DNA from: Timema cristinae
Taxonomy: Eukaryota > Arthropoda > Insecta > Phasmatodea > Timematidae
NCBI GenBank assembly: GCA_039000515.1
Contig: JBCFYV010000100.1
Coordinates: 24,563,769 to 24,627,768 of the forward strand
Direction of reading: 5' to 3'
Length of the DNA stretch: 64,000 bases
Shown here one piece after another: positions 23,182 to 35,180 of the stretch; positions within the stretch are counted from its first letter, which is position 1; every line of letters starts with the position of its first letter. The notes beneath the pieces are model-generated. The model saw nothing but the letters and a program-made list of their open reading frames with translations. It searched no databases and was not told where the DNA came from. Made by a program: the position numbers and the translations under genes.

Positions 23182-23469
23182 ATATATATAAAATAATATA
23201 ACTATATGTTAAATATATGTTAAATATATATATATATACCTATATTTTATACATACCATTATATATATATGATAGAAATACCTATATTATGTGCATAACA
23301 TATATTTACTTATATCATGTATATATAATATATATATCATATAATAAATATTTTATATGATTGTATTTATATTATATAATTTTTGATAACATTGATAGCT
23401 TTTATTTTTTATTAAATAAATTATAAAAAATAAGCACATTTGAAACATTATGAAAAAATATCTGCTTCG

Positions 23470-23702
23470 GTGGCCGCATGGTCTCAGGCATCACTCTCGC
23501 TATAAACTAGAATGTCGATGACAGGAAGATTTGGGTTAAGTTAGAATCCTATTTGGGTGTACAGAGGGTGGTTTTCCACTCTCTCCACGCAAATGCGGGT
23601 ACACTTACTCTAAATTCATTTTTCTTCATCCCTAACTCATTACCCTATTTAGTACATGTGTGCATAACCTTAACAGGTGGTAAGATGTGGTGCTAAATAT
23701 AT
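23470..23702 (+). mobile_element. SINE family W in left palindrome arm
   Basis: The head is 'GGCCGCATGGTCTCAGGCAT' (box A-like) with 'TAGAATGTCGATGACAGGAA'. It is followed by 'CAGAGGGTGGTTTTCCACTC', 'CACGCAAATGCGGGTACACT' and the tail 'CAGGTGGTAAGATGTGGTGC'. The box B region is disturbed by an insertion ('GGGTTAAGTTAGAATCC'). Confidence 0.75.
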
Positions 23703-24289
23703 TTTTGCTTATTAATTAAATCTAAAGATTTATTATATTATTTTGGTACACTCATTATTCACAGAGTAGCTTAATTTGTTACGAAATATTTAGAAAACCA
23801 GTTAGAATTTGATGAAGCACCAAAGAAAAAATTAAAATATAAATATAAAATAACACATAAATAAATAAAATTAAGTTGCAGACTAATATTATAAAGTTAA
23901 GCTTTGAAGTAAACAAAGCAAAAGCCAGTACACCTTCAAAATGGCGGCCAAACTTCTTTTTTCTTTCTTGTTTGTTTGGATATTAGCACCGCCATAAGAC
24001 GGAACGGTTAGCGAGTACTCTTCTAGGAATGCATCGAGGTTACTCTAGTCTTCCGTAGAGTAACCTCGATGCGTTCCTAGAAGAGTACTAGCTAGCCGTT
24101 CCGTCTTATGGCGGTGCTAATATCCAAACAAACAAGAAAGAAGTTTGGCCGTCATTTTGAAGGTGTATTGGCTTTTGCTTTGTTTACTTCAAAGCTTAAC
24201 TTTATGATAATTATTTCGTACTCTGTGAATAATGAGTGTACCAAAATAATATAATAAATCTTTAGATTTAATTAATATGCAAAAATATA

Positions 24290-24525
24290 TTTAGCACCAC
24301 ATCTTACCACCTGTTGAGGTTATACACACATGTACTAAATAGGGTAATGAGTTAGGGATGAAGAAAAATGAATTTAGAGTAAGTGTACCCGCATTTGCGT
24401 GGAGAGAGAGTGGAAAACCACCCTCTGTACACCCAACTAGGATTATAACTCAACACAAATCTTCCTGTCATCGACATTCTAGTTTATAGCGAGAGTGATG
24501 CCTGAGACCATGCGGCCACCGAAGA
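24290..24525 (-). mobile_element. SINE family W in right palindrome arm
   Basis: This is the inverted partner of the copy at 23470-23702, with matching boundaries and the same damaged box B region ('GTGTTGAGTTATAATCC' on the minus strand). This shows that both derive from one insertion. Confidence 0.75.
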
Positions 24526-24745
24526 AGATATTTTTTCATAATGTTTCAAGTGTGCTTATTTTTAATAATTATTTAATAAAAAATAATAGCTATTAATGTT
24601 ATTAAAATTATATAATATATATAATTTTATCATAAAAAATTATATAGTATAAATACAATCATATCATAAAATATTTATTATATGATGTATTATATATACA
24701 TAATATAAGTAAATATATGTTATACACATAATATAGGTATATTAT

Positions 24746-24793
<48 letters not shown>

Positions 24794-25138
24794 ATATGGA
24801 ATATAAAATATAGAATATATATATATTTAACATATAGTTATATATTTAAATATATTGTATATATAAAACTAATATTATATTAGTAAATAATATATCTAAT
24901 AATATCTAATGTTTAGGTAATATAAATTGTCACTTTATATTGCCTAAACGTTAGTTTTTAAGGTTTATTTAATTAGAATTCCCGCCAAAGCTTACGATTT
25001 TTTTTTTATCAGATATTACTAAGAGTTGTACAATTTTACAAAACTTTCCTCTTATTTTTTGTGAAGTTAAAGCTATTCTGATTTCATAAATGGTTGATTT
25101 ATAATTTATTTAATAGTACAAATGGACTTTATTAATTT

Positions 25139-28100
25139 TTTAAATTCCATTTTCTCTATAAGAATACATTGTAGACTCGACGTCATACCCCCACAATGGC
25201 ATACTGCTAGTACTCATTATATCTACGATTCTAGTCTTCCGAGGTTATTCTAGTCTTCCGTGAAACAGCCCGCTCCTAGCAGATGGAAGGAGTACTAATT
25301 GAGCGAGAAACCTAGCGGGCGATTTTTAACCTACACACATAAGAGCCCTCTATTAGCCAGACTATAAACTAAATTTGCTACTAGCGTACTAGTGTACTAG
25401 CGGAGAAATACTTAACTACTGTCCTACCAAAAAAAATTCTGCCGAATGTGTCTGAGATATTGTTTTCCCTACCAAAATTCTAATATATGATAGATTTTAG
25501 TAGGAAAAAGGGCCTCTCAAATTTTCATTACTATCAGAAATAAGATACGCTCACTTTGGTAAAGTTTAATGATTGTCTCGTCACCAGGAATCTTTAAAAG
25601 ACAATTGAAAATGTATAACTCCAGTAATGAAAAGTGAAAATGTACCTTCTTGAACATAAAATATAAACTTGTCCAGGAATAAAAATAAATAAATATGGGT
25701 GTGTGTACTTATGTACGCCCGTGTGAAGTTATCCATACTTCTTTGGCATCATAAATAAATTTAGTAATAAATTCAAAAATTGAATTTAAGTTTATTCATT
25801 TTTTAAATATTTATTATTTTCTTAATTTAATATTCACTTTTCATTTTTATCAAAAAGTTTTCATTATATTTGTTCATTTATTTTTATAAATATTTATTAT
25901 TTATTAAATTTAATAATAAATATTAATAATTAATATTTTAATTTGATGTTCGATTAAAATTTTTATCACAAATTTTTTATTAAATGTTTTATTAATTTTA
26001 TTTCTTTATTTTGTAAATATTAAATAAACAATAATAAATATTTAACAATAATAATTTAATAATATTTAGTATTAATTATGTTAAATAATAATCTTTTAAT
26101 TTATATCAATAAATAATACATACGGATAGTTAACCTCAATTATATTGGAGCACTTGAAAAAGTCTATAAGCACAATTTTTTTCACTAATATTTACGAATA
26201 GTAAATAATATTAATCAAAATATTCATTTTAAATCACTACTGAATATAATTTATTAGCACATATATAATTCGCACTTGTATGAAACTAAAACACGTGTTG
26301 TGAATGTAGAAACTAGAAACATGTGGATAAATATTATATATATGAAAACAGTGATCAGAGGCGACGAGCGTACCAACATGCGCGACTAACAGAGGTTCTA
26401 TTTCTATTTTGTTGGTAGTTTTTTTTTTTCGAGATTTAATGAGCGGTTTAGCTTCAACCTGTTACTTTTGTGTTACAGTGATGCGCGCGCATCTTAAAAT
26501 TTCACTCATCATTTTTTCATAACGCGCCTAAAGAAGTATAACTTCAATAATATAAATGTTACCTTTTATTTCAAGAATTATAATAACCTTTCAAGTAGGG
26601 TTCAAACTTCTCTAATGTAATAAAAGTCATGATTCTCCATAAATAGCTTAGTTAAATAGGCATTACAATATCAATGACTGGCTAAAGTACAAGTGATTCA
26701 AATGAAAAACAAAGACCTATGAATAACTTTTTTTAATGTCAAATAAATATAGTCATACATATAAATCGTGACCTATAATCTGGTGTAAAAGAAATAATTA
26801 TTTACTGTACTGTTCTATGAATTAAACTGTTGAGAATTTTTTTTTAACATAGAGTATAAGAAAAGAAAATGGAAACAAAAAATACATGGCATGAGATTTT
26901 GTCCATATCGTTAATATACCTCTGTCTAAGAAGATTCCAAGAATAGTATATAGACTGTGTATTTGAGTACTCACTTCAACTTACTTTCCAATTCTATCCC
27001 TCTTCATGAGTGATCTAAGATTTATGAACACGGTTATCACCAAAACTAGGGAAACTAGTCTTATCACTGAAGCATAATCAGCTCAGACTTTATGCTCCAC
27101 CGGCTTATTACTTGAGTTGTTACAGTGTTTTATAACCGATTAAGTGACATATGAGCCTATTAAGACCTTATGTAAGTTGATTTATAATTATGTAGGCAGT
27201 AGAAATACTTAATTAGCTGTAGTGTATTTTTTCTATGCTAACCCATTTTTTTAGGAATATGAATCTGACGTCCTCTCACAAACGGAATAGTTATTCCTTT
27301 AACCGCTAGCTCATTTATTAAAGTTTTGAAACAAAAATTATCTCTTGGAATATTCAATTTAAAATTATTTTTATAAAATATCTAAACAATAGCCTTATGT
27401 TACTTTCTTATATGGAGTATGTTTTGTAATCGTGAAGATTCTAAACCTCAATATTATGATTAGTTTTGACGTTTTATACACTTCTGAGCTTAAAAAAGTA
27501 TTACAATTATTATTCTCTCTTTTTGTCCTGGTGCTTCAGAAAAAACTGTAATTTAATTTGTTCTAGTTTTATATTTATATTTAATATGACCGTAGCTCAT
27601 GGACATGTTTACTTTCACTCGACAACTTGGAGAAAAAATTGTGATCATAAAAAAAATCGAACTCGAGATTTTGATGAATGTCGACATTTCATGACCTGAA
27701 ACAAAAAAAGTTGTTTTCGCAATGCCGTCTGTCATTCTATACCTCGGGCCGAAATTATTTTACCGATTGGGCTAAAACTTGGTATCTACGGTTTTCATAT
27801 GGTATGTCTGAGGGTTTTTTGGTATTAGATATCCAACCCTAAAATTAACGGTGGTTTACTGAAAAGCAAAAAGAAAAATAATCGATTTTCTCAAAATTCG
27901 CTTTAACGAGTTTGATTAAATATTATATCTAGACACTGTTTATTATTATAAACAAGATGGCAACTCTCAAATTCTGGTTAAAATGACTTTGAGGTAATTT
28001 ACATGGAGAAAATTTACCAACTTTTATCATTTCTCCTCAACTATTTGATAAACGATATAACTTATCATTGTAACGTTGTAGTACTATAAAAGATAAAAAC

Positions 28101-29216
28101 ATTTATTTGAAATATATTTTTATAAAACCAATCATTTCTGAGCTATAAATAGATATATAATCTTTTTAATTCATGTGTTAGAAAATGAATTTGATTCTTG
28201 GGATCTTTGGTGGGCAAAGATATTTATCTTTTCTCAAATATTTTTCTGTAAAAGGGTTCCGGGAAAGAACGCATCCGGTTCATGAATTGAGTATCACAAG
28301 TGTGCTACTCAATTCAGAAAAGTGTCCAAGTTTTTGCCCGTTCCGTGTAATGTACAAACTAAGAAGCCAGTTAACGATGTAGGAATAAATTTGCCCAATT
28401 CATTGAATGGCCAATTACATTTTTGAGGTATAAAATAACATATATTATAAATAAAGGGTACATAAATAGTAAATATATAATTATATTTAATGTACAGTAA
28501 ATATGTATAGTAAATGTATAAATAGGAAATATAACAAAGGTTGAATATCGTTGTCATAGAATCTATATTTTAAGAACATTTTCAAAAATCTCACTAAATA
28601 GTTTTAATAGCTCCTCCCATCAGATAAATTTCCAAACAAATGGAGTGGTTTTAATAAATTCCTGACAATACAGTTTATTAAAAAGTGGTAGAATGTCTTG
28701 ACTATAATAGTAATTCATGTCAAACGTGTGTATTAAAGAAAATTAAATGAATTAAACACAACTAAGCAATTTTCTGCTACCATTTCTTCATTTTCCTTTA
28801 TTTTTAGAGTTTGCAGAATTATAATCTTTGGTTTTTTAGCCACTTTCTCCAAAGCACATTACACTTTTACAATAAAAGTTAATGTTATAATACGTATTCC
28901 CGCCTTAAAAATATGAAATTGTTTAAAACTAACGTACTTGATTCCTTTAGCTCCATCCCCTGCAATCTAAAAAAATATGTATAGTAAATCTTATAATTGT
29001 ATTTTCTAATATATATTACACGTCCAATATTTTACAAGGTAAAAATGTGTACTATACACAATGTTGTATAAATACTGAAGAATTAAGCATAAGTCATGAT
29101 ACACATATATGTATGGATTAGTGTCATCTTATACTTTTCAAATAAACTTAAAAACATACGTCTAGTTCTGGGGAAAAATATGATTAATTTAGAATGGAGA
29201 AGACGTTGAAGGTCAT
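25139..29216. other. gene-free AT-rich interval downstream of the P450
   Basis: About 4 kb, much of it extremely AT-rich (25740-26130 is almost only A and T). No coding exon, transposon protein or tRNA recognised. A possible AATAAA on the minus strand at about 28803-28798 could serve the P450 transcript, which would imply a 3' leader of roughly 400 bp. At 25225-25260 the phrase CTAGTCTTCCG occurs twice; it also forms the loop of the palindrome just upstream. Confidence 0.4.
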
Positions 29217-32200
29217 TCATTCTCTGTTCGTAATCTTGAGCCAGATGCCGTTCATGGGATTAGGGATTGACGATTTAGGATTAAATACCATTGGAATACT
29301 GGTCTTTTCACACGGACTGAACTTGTATTTTGATAGCAGGGACACCAAACCTACTTTAGTCTGCATAAGTCCAAACCTCATGCCTAGGACAGAAAGTTAA
29401 CACATTGTTAGGACAAATCAATGAAAAATTAAACAATACAAAATTAGGACTCATATTTAGTTTATTGTTATTACATTTGAATTAATTAATAAACTAAATA
29501 TAAAAAACAAATTAGTTTAGAATTTGTTAAGAAATTAATTTTACTGTTTTAAAAGCAACAGTTATTAATTTAAATCAGATATAATAGATTTTTATAATCT
29601 CTTACTGACTTAAAAGTAATAACGCTACATCAAAGTAATTGTATTAAATGCTATCCATACAGGAAGTGATTCCTACAAATACACCAAATAGAAGAACTCG
29701 TTCATGAAGATTTTAATATTTTCTAATATTGTGTTGGATTGTTAACTAAATAATGATAGGCCTAACTTTTTTATACGTTAAATTAATATGGGTTATTAAA
29801 TTAACTATTAGACGAATATAAACTTCGATGGTTAAATGGTCTGCCAGTTGTTCCCAAACATTTTTAATGGCGACCACCCCATCATTTTCAGTAATTTAGA
29901 ATACCGCCAAGATTATGCCGATATATTTTTAATGGTGCCTCACATACTGTGTGGCTGTCTGAGTTAAAATCAGTGTTACCACTTCTCTAAACCACTGTTT
30001 AAATTGGTTTAATTTTTGTGGTACTTGGTTGTAATATATTTATAAGATTTGACGAGGTCCCATCTTTCACCGAGTTTGCTATTGTTTGTTTTGGTTGCCT
30101 TCTCACGGCATACTACTGGGGATAATATTATGTACCAATGGCGGTACGTGTACCTTGGTTTGGGAACCGCTGGTTAAGGCGATTGGTGGATCGTGACCCA
30201 CTACTGGGCCACGGAAACGAAGCGCCGGTTCGCAGTAAGCGTAAGAAACTTATGCCCAGAATGTCACGGAGGGTAAAATGATCGGTACCAAGCAGACGTA
30301 GTAAGACAAGAAGATGGCAGTGTAATGAGAGAGGCAGGAAAGTGTCGAGGAGAGCTAGTCTCTCTCACTGCTGCCACCCGGACAATGCTACTCATCCCTC
30401 GTCACTGTTATATGCATCCTTAGTTTTTACTTGACTTTATAAACGAGCATTTCTTTCTGTGTGTGAGGGAAATTATTCTTTATATTTCCTCGAGTATAAA
30501 TCTGCATAGATATTGATCAGAAGAACAGTAGATAAACCCAATGTTCGTGGGTTCAAACCCAGCTGTGTCAAAGGTTTTTACCTAAGCGATAAAAAATCTT
30601 TAGCACAACTTATTTCGTAGAAGTGAAACTGACAGTCCCACGTCGATTGGGGCATGTATATGAATCCTGGAAAGTATGATAAAATACTTTTCCCTGCAAT
30701 ATTGATAGGTTTTTCGCTCTCGTTCATAGAAATTCTCGTTTGCTGATATAATCAGTCGGTTCAGAAACTGCACGTTAAAAACCTCAAACAATTAAAGATA
30801 AACGGTAGACAAAATTCAAACATATTTTTGAGCGGCTCATTGGATGAGCTATTCTCGTTTATTTTATCCTCTTTATGGATAAATTGGTAATAAAACACCA
30901 ACCTAGTGATGTGCAGACCACTGTTGAGAAAAAAAAAAGGAGTCATGGACTCTTCAGTAATTTTATGACTACTTAAAATTTGGTTTGATCAAGGATGATA
31001 ATGATATGCCATTGTTCGTGTGATCCAAACGAATATAAGATTCGAAAAAATTAATATTCGGAAACTGCAGTGTCTTTATTTGAAAACCGAAAAAGGGACA
31101 AGGACTAGCTCAAAAAAAACACTATAATAAATAGTGATATATGTTTTTCAATCAATGAACTAAGATTGATGTTTAGCCTCCCATTCTGAAATTGACAAAT
31201 GGGAATTCTGGGTATATTCTCATTGAATACTGTTAACACCAGTGGCGGCTCATCACTCTAGAAGCTGGAGGGCGCAGCCTGTTCAATTCATAAATTATTT
31301 CTAAATAATATATTTAAAAGAAGACACAAATTTCGGAATATGTTTTGCTAAATATTCATTTAGTTAAACTCAAAAATTAATATCACAAACAACATGGAAA
31401 GATAAAAAAAAACTTCCCCAAAGGACGTGGATGTGTTGTAAAAACTCTGCAGCTGTGCATAAATATATAGGTATGTATGTTTTCACTTCGTTCCATACAA
31501 AATTCAGGACATGGCCTACCTAATGAATTCAATACTCTTTTTTGATCAAGAGTTAATCTTGCAATATATGTTGTCTTAAGAGCCTGAATTGAATTATTCA
31601 TATTAAGCTAGTTACAAAAAATATTAAAACATATAACTCAAATAAACATTATCCTAAAATAGCCCTACATAATATTATTATAAACGCATACGCCACACAC
31701 ATCCTCAAGATGCAGGCGCACGCAGGATGACTGACAACAATTATTGCTGGTTCACGCTATACACATTTCACAAGCTTTCAACCTTAGGGCGCGTAAGGGA
31801 GTGCGCCTTCAAAAGAAGAATAAGCAATGCTAGCTAGCTATAGCAGGAGGAGGACAACGGGTTAAGGGGAGGGAAGGTTTGGTTTCACTATGTCAGGCGC
31901 TTACCGTCGCGCGCCCGACTGCATGCCATTTGAAGACAAGAGGTGAAGGGGTGGGAAGGTTTGGTTTCACAATATCAGACGCTGACCACCTCGCACCCGA
32001 CCGCATGCCATTTTAAAAACATTGCCTGCTATTAATTAAACCAAAAACATATTTTTCTTGAAACTAATATGGCAAGATAAAATGGTCGTGAGAGTGCGAA
32101 TAATAACTTTAAAAGAAACTGGGGATTCGTGGGGTTGGGGGACGCGCGCCTCTGTGCCTTAGGGACGAGCCGCCCCTGGTTAACAAATCATCGTGTTCTA

Positions 32201-35180
32201 TCATTTTTGAATGATAACACTGGCAATACTTGATGCTAGTACGTTTCGCCTTTGTCTTTATTATTAGTCGCATAAATTTGTTCAGTAAGCTAACTGTCGT
32301 TGTACTAATTTTATAACATGTCACGTAACGTAGTGATTTTATCTTGTAATATTTATGTGATGACTTTTTTGGGTATTTATTGAGATAGTTGAATAATTAG
32401 ACCTTCGTGTTAAATCATTTTACAATTCTATATAAGATAATTTAGCAAATCTGATCTTGTGAGCAAACTTTAGGATAACTGATGAATATTTTATTGTTCT
32501 GGCTTATTTTATATTAACATTAATCCTGCTTTAAGTTCTTACCTATACATATCCTGGGCCCTTCTCCAAAAGGTAGGTAGCTGTAATTATGTCTGGTTCG
32601 TTTCGCCTCCTCTGTAAAGCGGTCCGGGTTGAACTGTTCTGGATCCGGGAAGTATTTTGGATCATGATGTAAGGCGTACACGGGAATAATTAGTCTGATT
32701 CCCTTCTCTATGACATGGTTTGTTCCTGCGAACGTGAATTTCTTGGTGCATTGCCTGTCAAGATTAGGTACGGGGGGATATTTCCTCAAAGTTTCTGCAA
32801 AGACAAATGTACATTACAATATTATATTCCCATCATTGACAAAGAAAAGCTTGAAACTGAACTAAAAATATTCTATTGTAGGACTGATATTCATGAATAT
32901 TGCAAATTAATTAAGCTGCTGAAATTTATCCAGGAAAATAATCTAGATGATGTTTTAGTGAAATTACGAAACTGATAAAAATCCTCTTGATAATTCCCAT
33001 GAATACATCAGAGGCAGAGAGTTGCTTTTCAACATTGGTAAGAATAAAAACTTTTTTAAAAAGCACTATGAATTCGGAATGACTAAATGCGCTTGCAGTA
33101 CTTTCAATGGAGAAAAGTTTCCTCATTGGTCATCCAAAGATCAAGGAGAAAATTATTGAACTTTTGGCGCAAATTAAAACAAGAAGAATGTATTTCTTTT
33201 TAAATGAATATATCACGTTTGAATTGTAACAATATAAGTTAAAGTAAGTAAAACATTTTTGTTTGTTTTTGTTAAGATTTTATCAAGTTCAAGTAATAAA
33301 TTATCTTTTTATGCATGTTTTTTCCTTTTACACAATTTTAAAACAAAGGCTAAACATTTTCTGGAGCAGCATTACCACTAATTTTAGCTACAAGCCACCA
33401 CTGTTATAGTCATACCCAGTGTCGGCCTGGCAATGTCGGCTAGTCGGCGATCGCCGACCAGAATGGGCCGTCGGATTCCCAAAGGGGGCCCTCAACAGAT
33501 ACACTATAACAATTTGTGTTCGGTTTGGGACTTGATTTTCTTTGGGGGAACGTAATAAAATCTCTTGCGCCATAATAAACTCTCGCAAATTTGAAACAAT
33601 GATATTTTCCCCTATCCTAGACAAGTTTTAAGTGAATAATTGTCCTCTTCCCAGAGGTTCTTTCAAAAATATAAATTGTGCGTTGTATTGTGACACAGGT
33701 ACGAGAAGTGAGACTCACTGGATATGTTTTTATCTAAATATTCAAACATTAAAATAAATAATGTTATGAATCAAAATTTAATTTTGAGAAATGTTGACTG
33801 TCAGAAGTCAGCTGTGAGCTAGTAGCTCATCTTACGATCATTATATAAGTTATGTTCTAGTTATACCAATCAAATTGATGTTAACTCACCATCTACAACT
33901 CTACTTAGGTAGTCCATTTCCTGGATGGCCTCGTAAGTGATAGTTCCTTTGTACTTCTGTAATACTGTGTCCACTTCCTCACGGAGACGTTCCTGGATTT
34001 CAGGATTCAACGCCAGTTCGTAAAGACAGAAACTGACCGTTGTGGAAGAAGTTTCGAAACCAGCCAAGAAGAACACAAAACATTGGGCGGCTAGAAGACC
34101 GTCATTTAGTTCTGTAAACAAAATATTTATGATACTTACAAATTGTTCAATATTCTACTAAATATAGAGATTAACTACGAAACAATTGAAATATAGGAGA
34201 AAATGTATTTATAAAGTGTTTTTATTACCAAATTCCTGGTCATTTCTGCTTTCTCCATTTCCTATTTTATAATATAGGTGAGAGTCTTCCTTCCCTGATG
34301 TGCGATCCTCTGCCAGATGTCCCTTGTTTTTCAGCTGAATGAGAAGTTGTAGAAAATCACTTCTTGATATATTGTTCTTTTCTCTGTGCTCTACAGTATC
34401 ATTGACAACATTAAGGAAGAAATTTGATGCGTCTTTATCAAAAATACTTATGTTAAAAAGTTCTGCCAAAAAAGGCATGGCGTTTACTAACATAATCTTA
34501 GCCTTTTTTGTTGCTGATGCCTGAAATATTTTACGACCCATTGCACGAAACTCGGAGTCGGGGTTCTTCAAAGAGTTGAATTGCAAGCCAAATGCGCAAG
34601 TTCCAATAATGTCCGTGGTATATTTAGCAATCACTTCTCTGAATTCAAGAGAGCCTTGACTGTTTGCGACTGGACTTACGTACGTATTCATTTCAGAAGC
34701 ACAGTCGCTTAAAACGCTAAACATCATCTTTAATTTCCCGGAAGTAAAAGTTGGAGTCATCTTCGTTCTCAACCATCGCCATCTATCTCCTTTTAACATG
34801 AAAAGGTTCCCTTCCAGTGGATTAATCTTCTCGTGAATGTTTATAGACCTATCAATAAAATGATCAAAGTCCTTGACAAACACTTGTTTAATGATTTCTG
34901 GATCTCTAACAAGAAGAACTGGACTTGTGATCGTAAATATTCCTCCGTATGGTTTACCCTCGAGTTTGTGATACAGGTCCATCATCACTGTGCCTGCAGG
35001 CTTCCTTGATAAGAGTAAATCACCAACATGACCAAAGATGGAAGTTGGAGCAGGTATGTAGGGTATTCTCTTCCTTTTCCAGTAGCCGTAGCTGTAGGAG
35101 TATCTCAGATAAACGACCAGCAAGAGTGTAAATACTCCCACAGCAATATCTGCAGACAAAGTTTCGAACAAGAAACCCAT
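29217..35180 (-). CDS. CYP6-like cytochrome P450 (CYP3 clan), four exons
   Basis: Microsomal monooxygenase; CYP3-clan insect P450s typically oxidise plant compounds, insecticides or endogenous lipids, but the substrate is unknown here. Exons: 35180-34229, 34111-33890, 32794-32543 and 29383-29217, giving 530 residues plus TGA. Junctions are GAATTTG|GTAATA, TTTACAG|AACTAA, GTAGATG|GTGAGT, TTTGCAG|AAACTT, GTATAG|GTAAGA and GTCCTAG|GCATGA, and all restore frame. Residues about 8-28 are the membrane anchor, followed by a proline hinge (PYIPAP). Motifs are WRWLR (helix C, 134-138), AGFETSS (I helix, 334-340), ETLR (K helix, 392-395), PDRF (448-451) and [11 protein letters not shown] (heme loop, Cys 474). 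It ends with '[16 protein letters not shown]' and KITNRE. No stop or lost key residue is seen, so it looks functional. Introns 2 and 3 contain hAT relics. Confidence 0.93.
29838..30174. mobile_element. possible hAT-like element in P450 intron 3
   Basis: The left CAGTTGTTCCCAAACA and the reverse complement of the right end (CAGCGGTTCCCAAACC) form imperfect inverted repeats of a type common in hAT elements. Flanking 8-mers do not match well, and no transposase is present. Confidence 0.35.
30175..31231. other. P450 intron 3 sequence, unassigned
   Basis: No exon or element identified. A box B-like 'GGGTTCAAACCC' at about 30550 may be a SINE scrap. Confidence 0.35.
31240..32178. mobile_element. 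non-autonomous hAT element in P450 intron 3
   Basis: It starts CAGTGGCGGCTCATC and ends with the inverse of CAGGGGCGGCTCGTC. The flanks are GTTAACAC (31232-31239) and GTTAACAA (32179-32186), a 7-of-8 match to the expected hAT 8-bp duplication. No transposase is encoded. The end sequence resembles the 3' end of the hAT relic at 32805-33401 in the next intron, so the two are probably related. Confidence 0.85.
31863..32015. repeat. direct duplication of about 80 bp inside the hAT element
   Basis: Two adjacent units each run 'GGGAAGGTTTGGTTTCAC', then 'TATGTCAGGCGCTTACC' (or its variant), then 'GACTGCATGCCATTT' (or 'GACCGCATGCCATTT'). Confidence 0.75.
32805..33401 (+). pseudogene. hAT transposase C-terminal relic in P450 intron 2
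   Basis: The reading [30 protein letters not shown] (to 32972) is followed after a frameshift by '[20 protein letters not shown]', [12 protein letters not shown] and '[20 protein letters not shown]'. This matches the hAT C-terminal dimerisation domain (the 'aEr.FS.Lk.iK..lR' signature). Frameshift and stops kill it. Its 3' end, GCTACAAGCCACCACTG at 33385-33401, is the inverse of CAGTGGTGGCTTG, similar to the ends of the element at 31240-32178. The 5' part is missing. It begins within about 15 bp of the P450 exon 3 acceptor region. Confidence 0.85.
33402..33889. other. P450 intron 2, unassigned remainder
   Basis: 'CAGTGTCGGCCTGGCA' at about 33418 looks like another hAT-type end, but no partner was found. 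The rest is unassigned. Confidence 0.3.

Larger units (their letters stand above)
22899..25138. repeat. 2.2 kb palindrome with 10-bp loop
   Basis: The left arm (22899-24046) and right arm (24057-25138) are reverse complements around a loop AGTCTTCCGT. The innermost stem is GAGGTTACTCT / AGAGTAACCTC. Outermost matches include 'AATAAAGTCCATTTGTACTA' against its inverse near 25120. Each arm contains one copy of the same family W SINE (23470-23700 and 24290-24525), so the SINE was present before the inversion duplication. Arms differ by scattered substitutions and by (TA)n length. Confidence 0.93.

Noticed and set aside
23941..23996. A micro-ORF MAAKLLFSFLFVWILAPP resembling a signal peptide.
   Set aside because: Only 18 codons, and the counterpart in the other palindrome arm is disrupted. 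Probably chance in a T-rich stretch.
32715..32975. An 86-codon plus-strand ORF across P450 exon 3.
   Set aside because: Its first part is antisense to the P450 exon. Only the second part, the hAT transposase scrap, is meaningful.
33402..33480. A second hAT element starting CAGTGTCGGCCTGGCA.
   Set aside because: No inverted partner or 8-bp flank found within the intron.
34339..34524. Plus-strand ORFs opposite P450 exon 1.
   Set aside because: Antisense shadows of a well-supported P450 exon.
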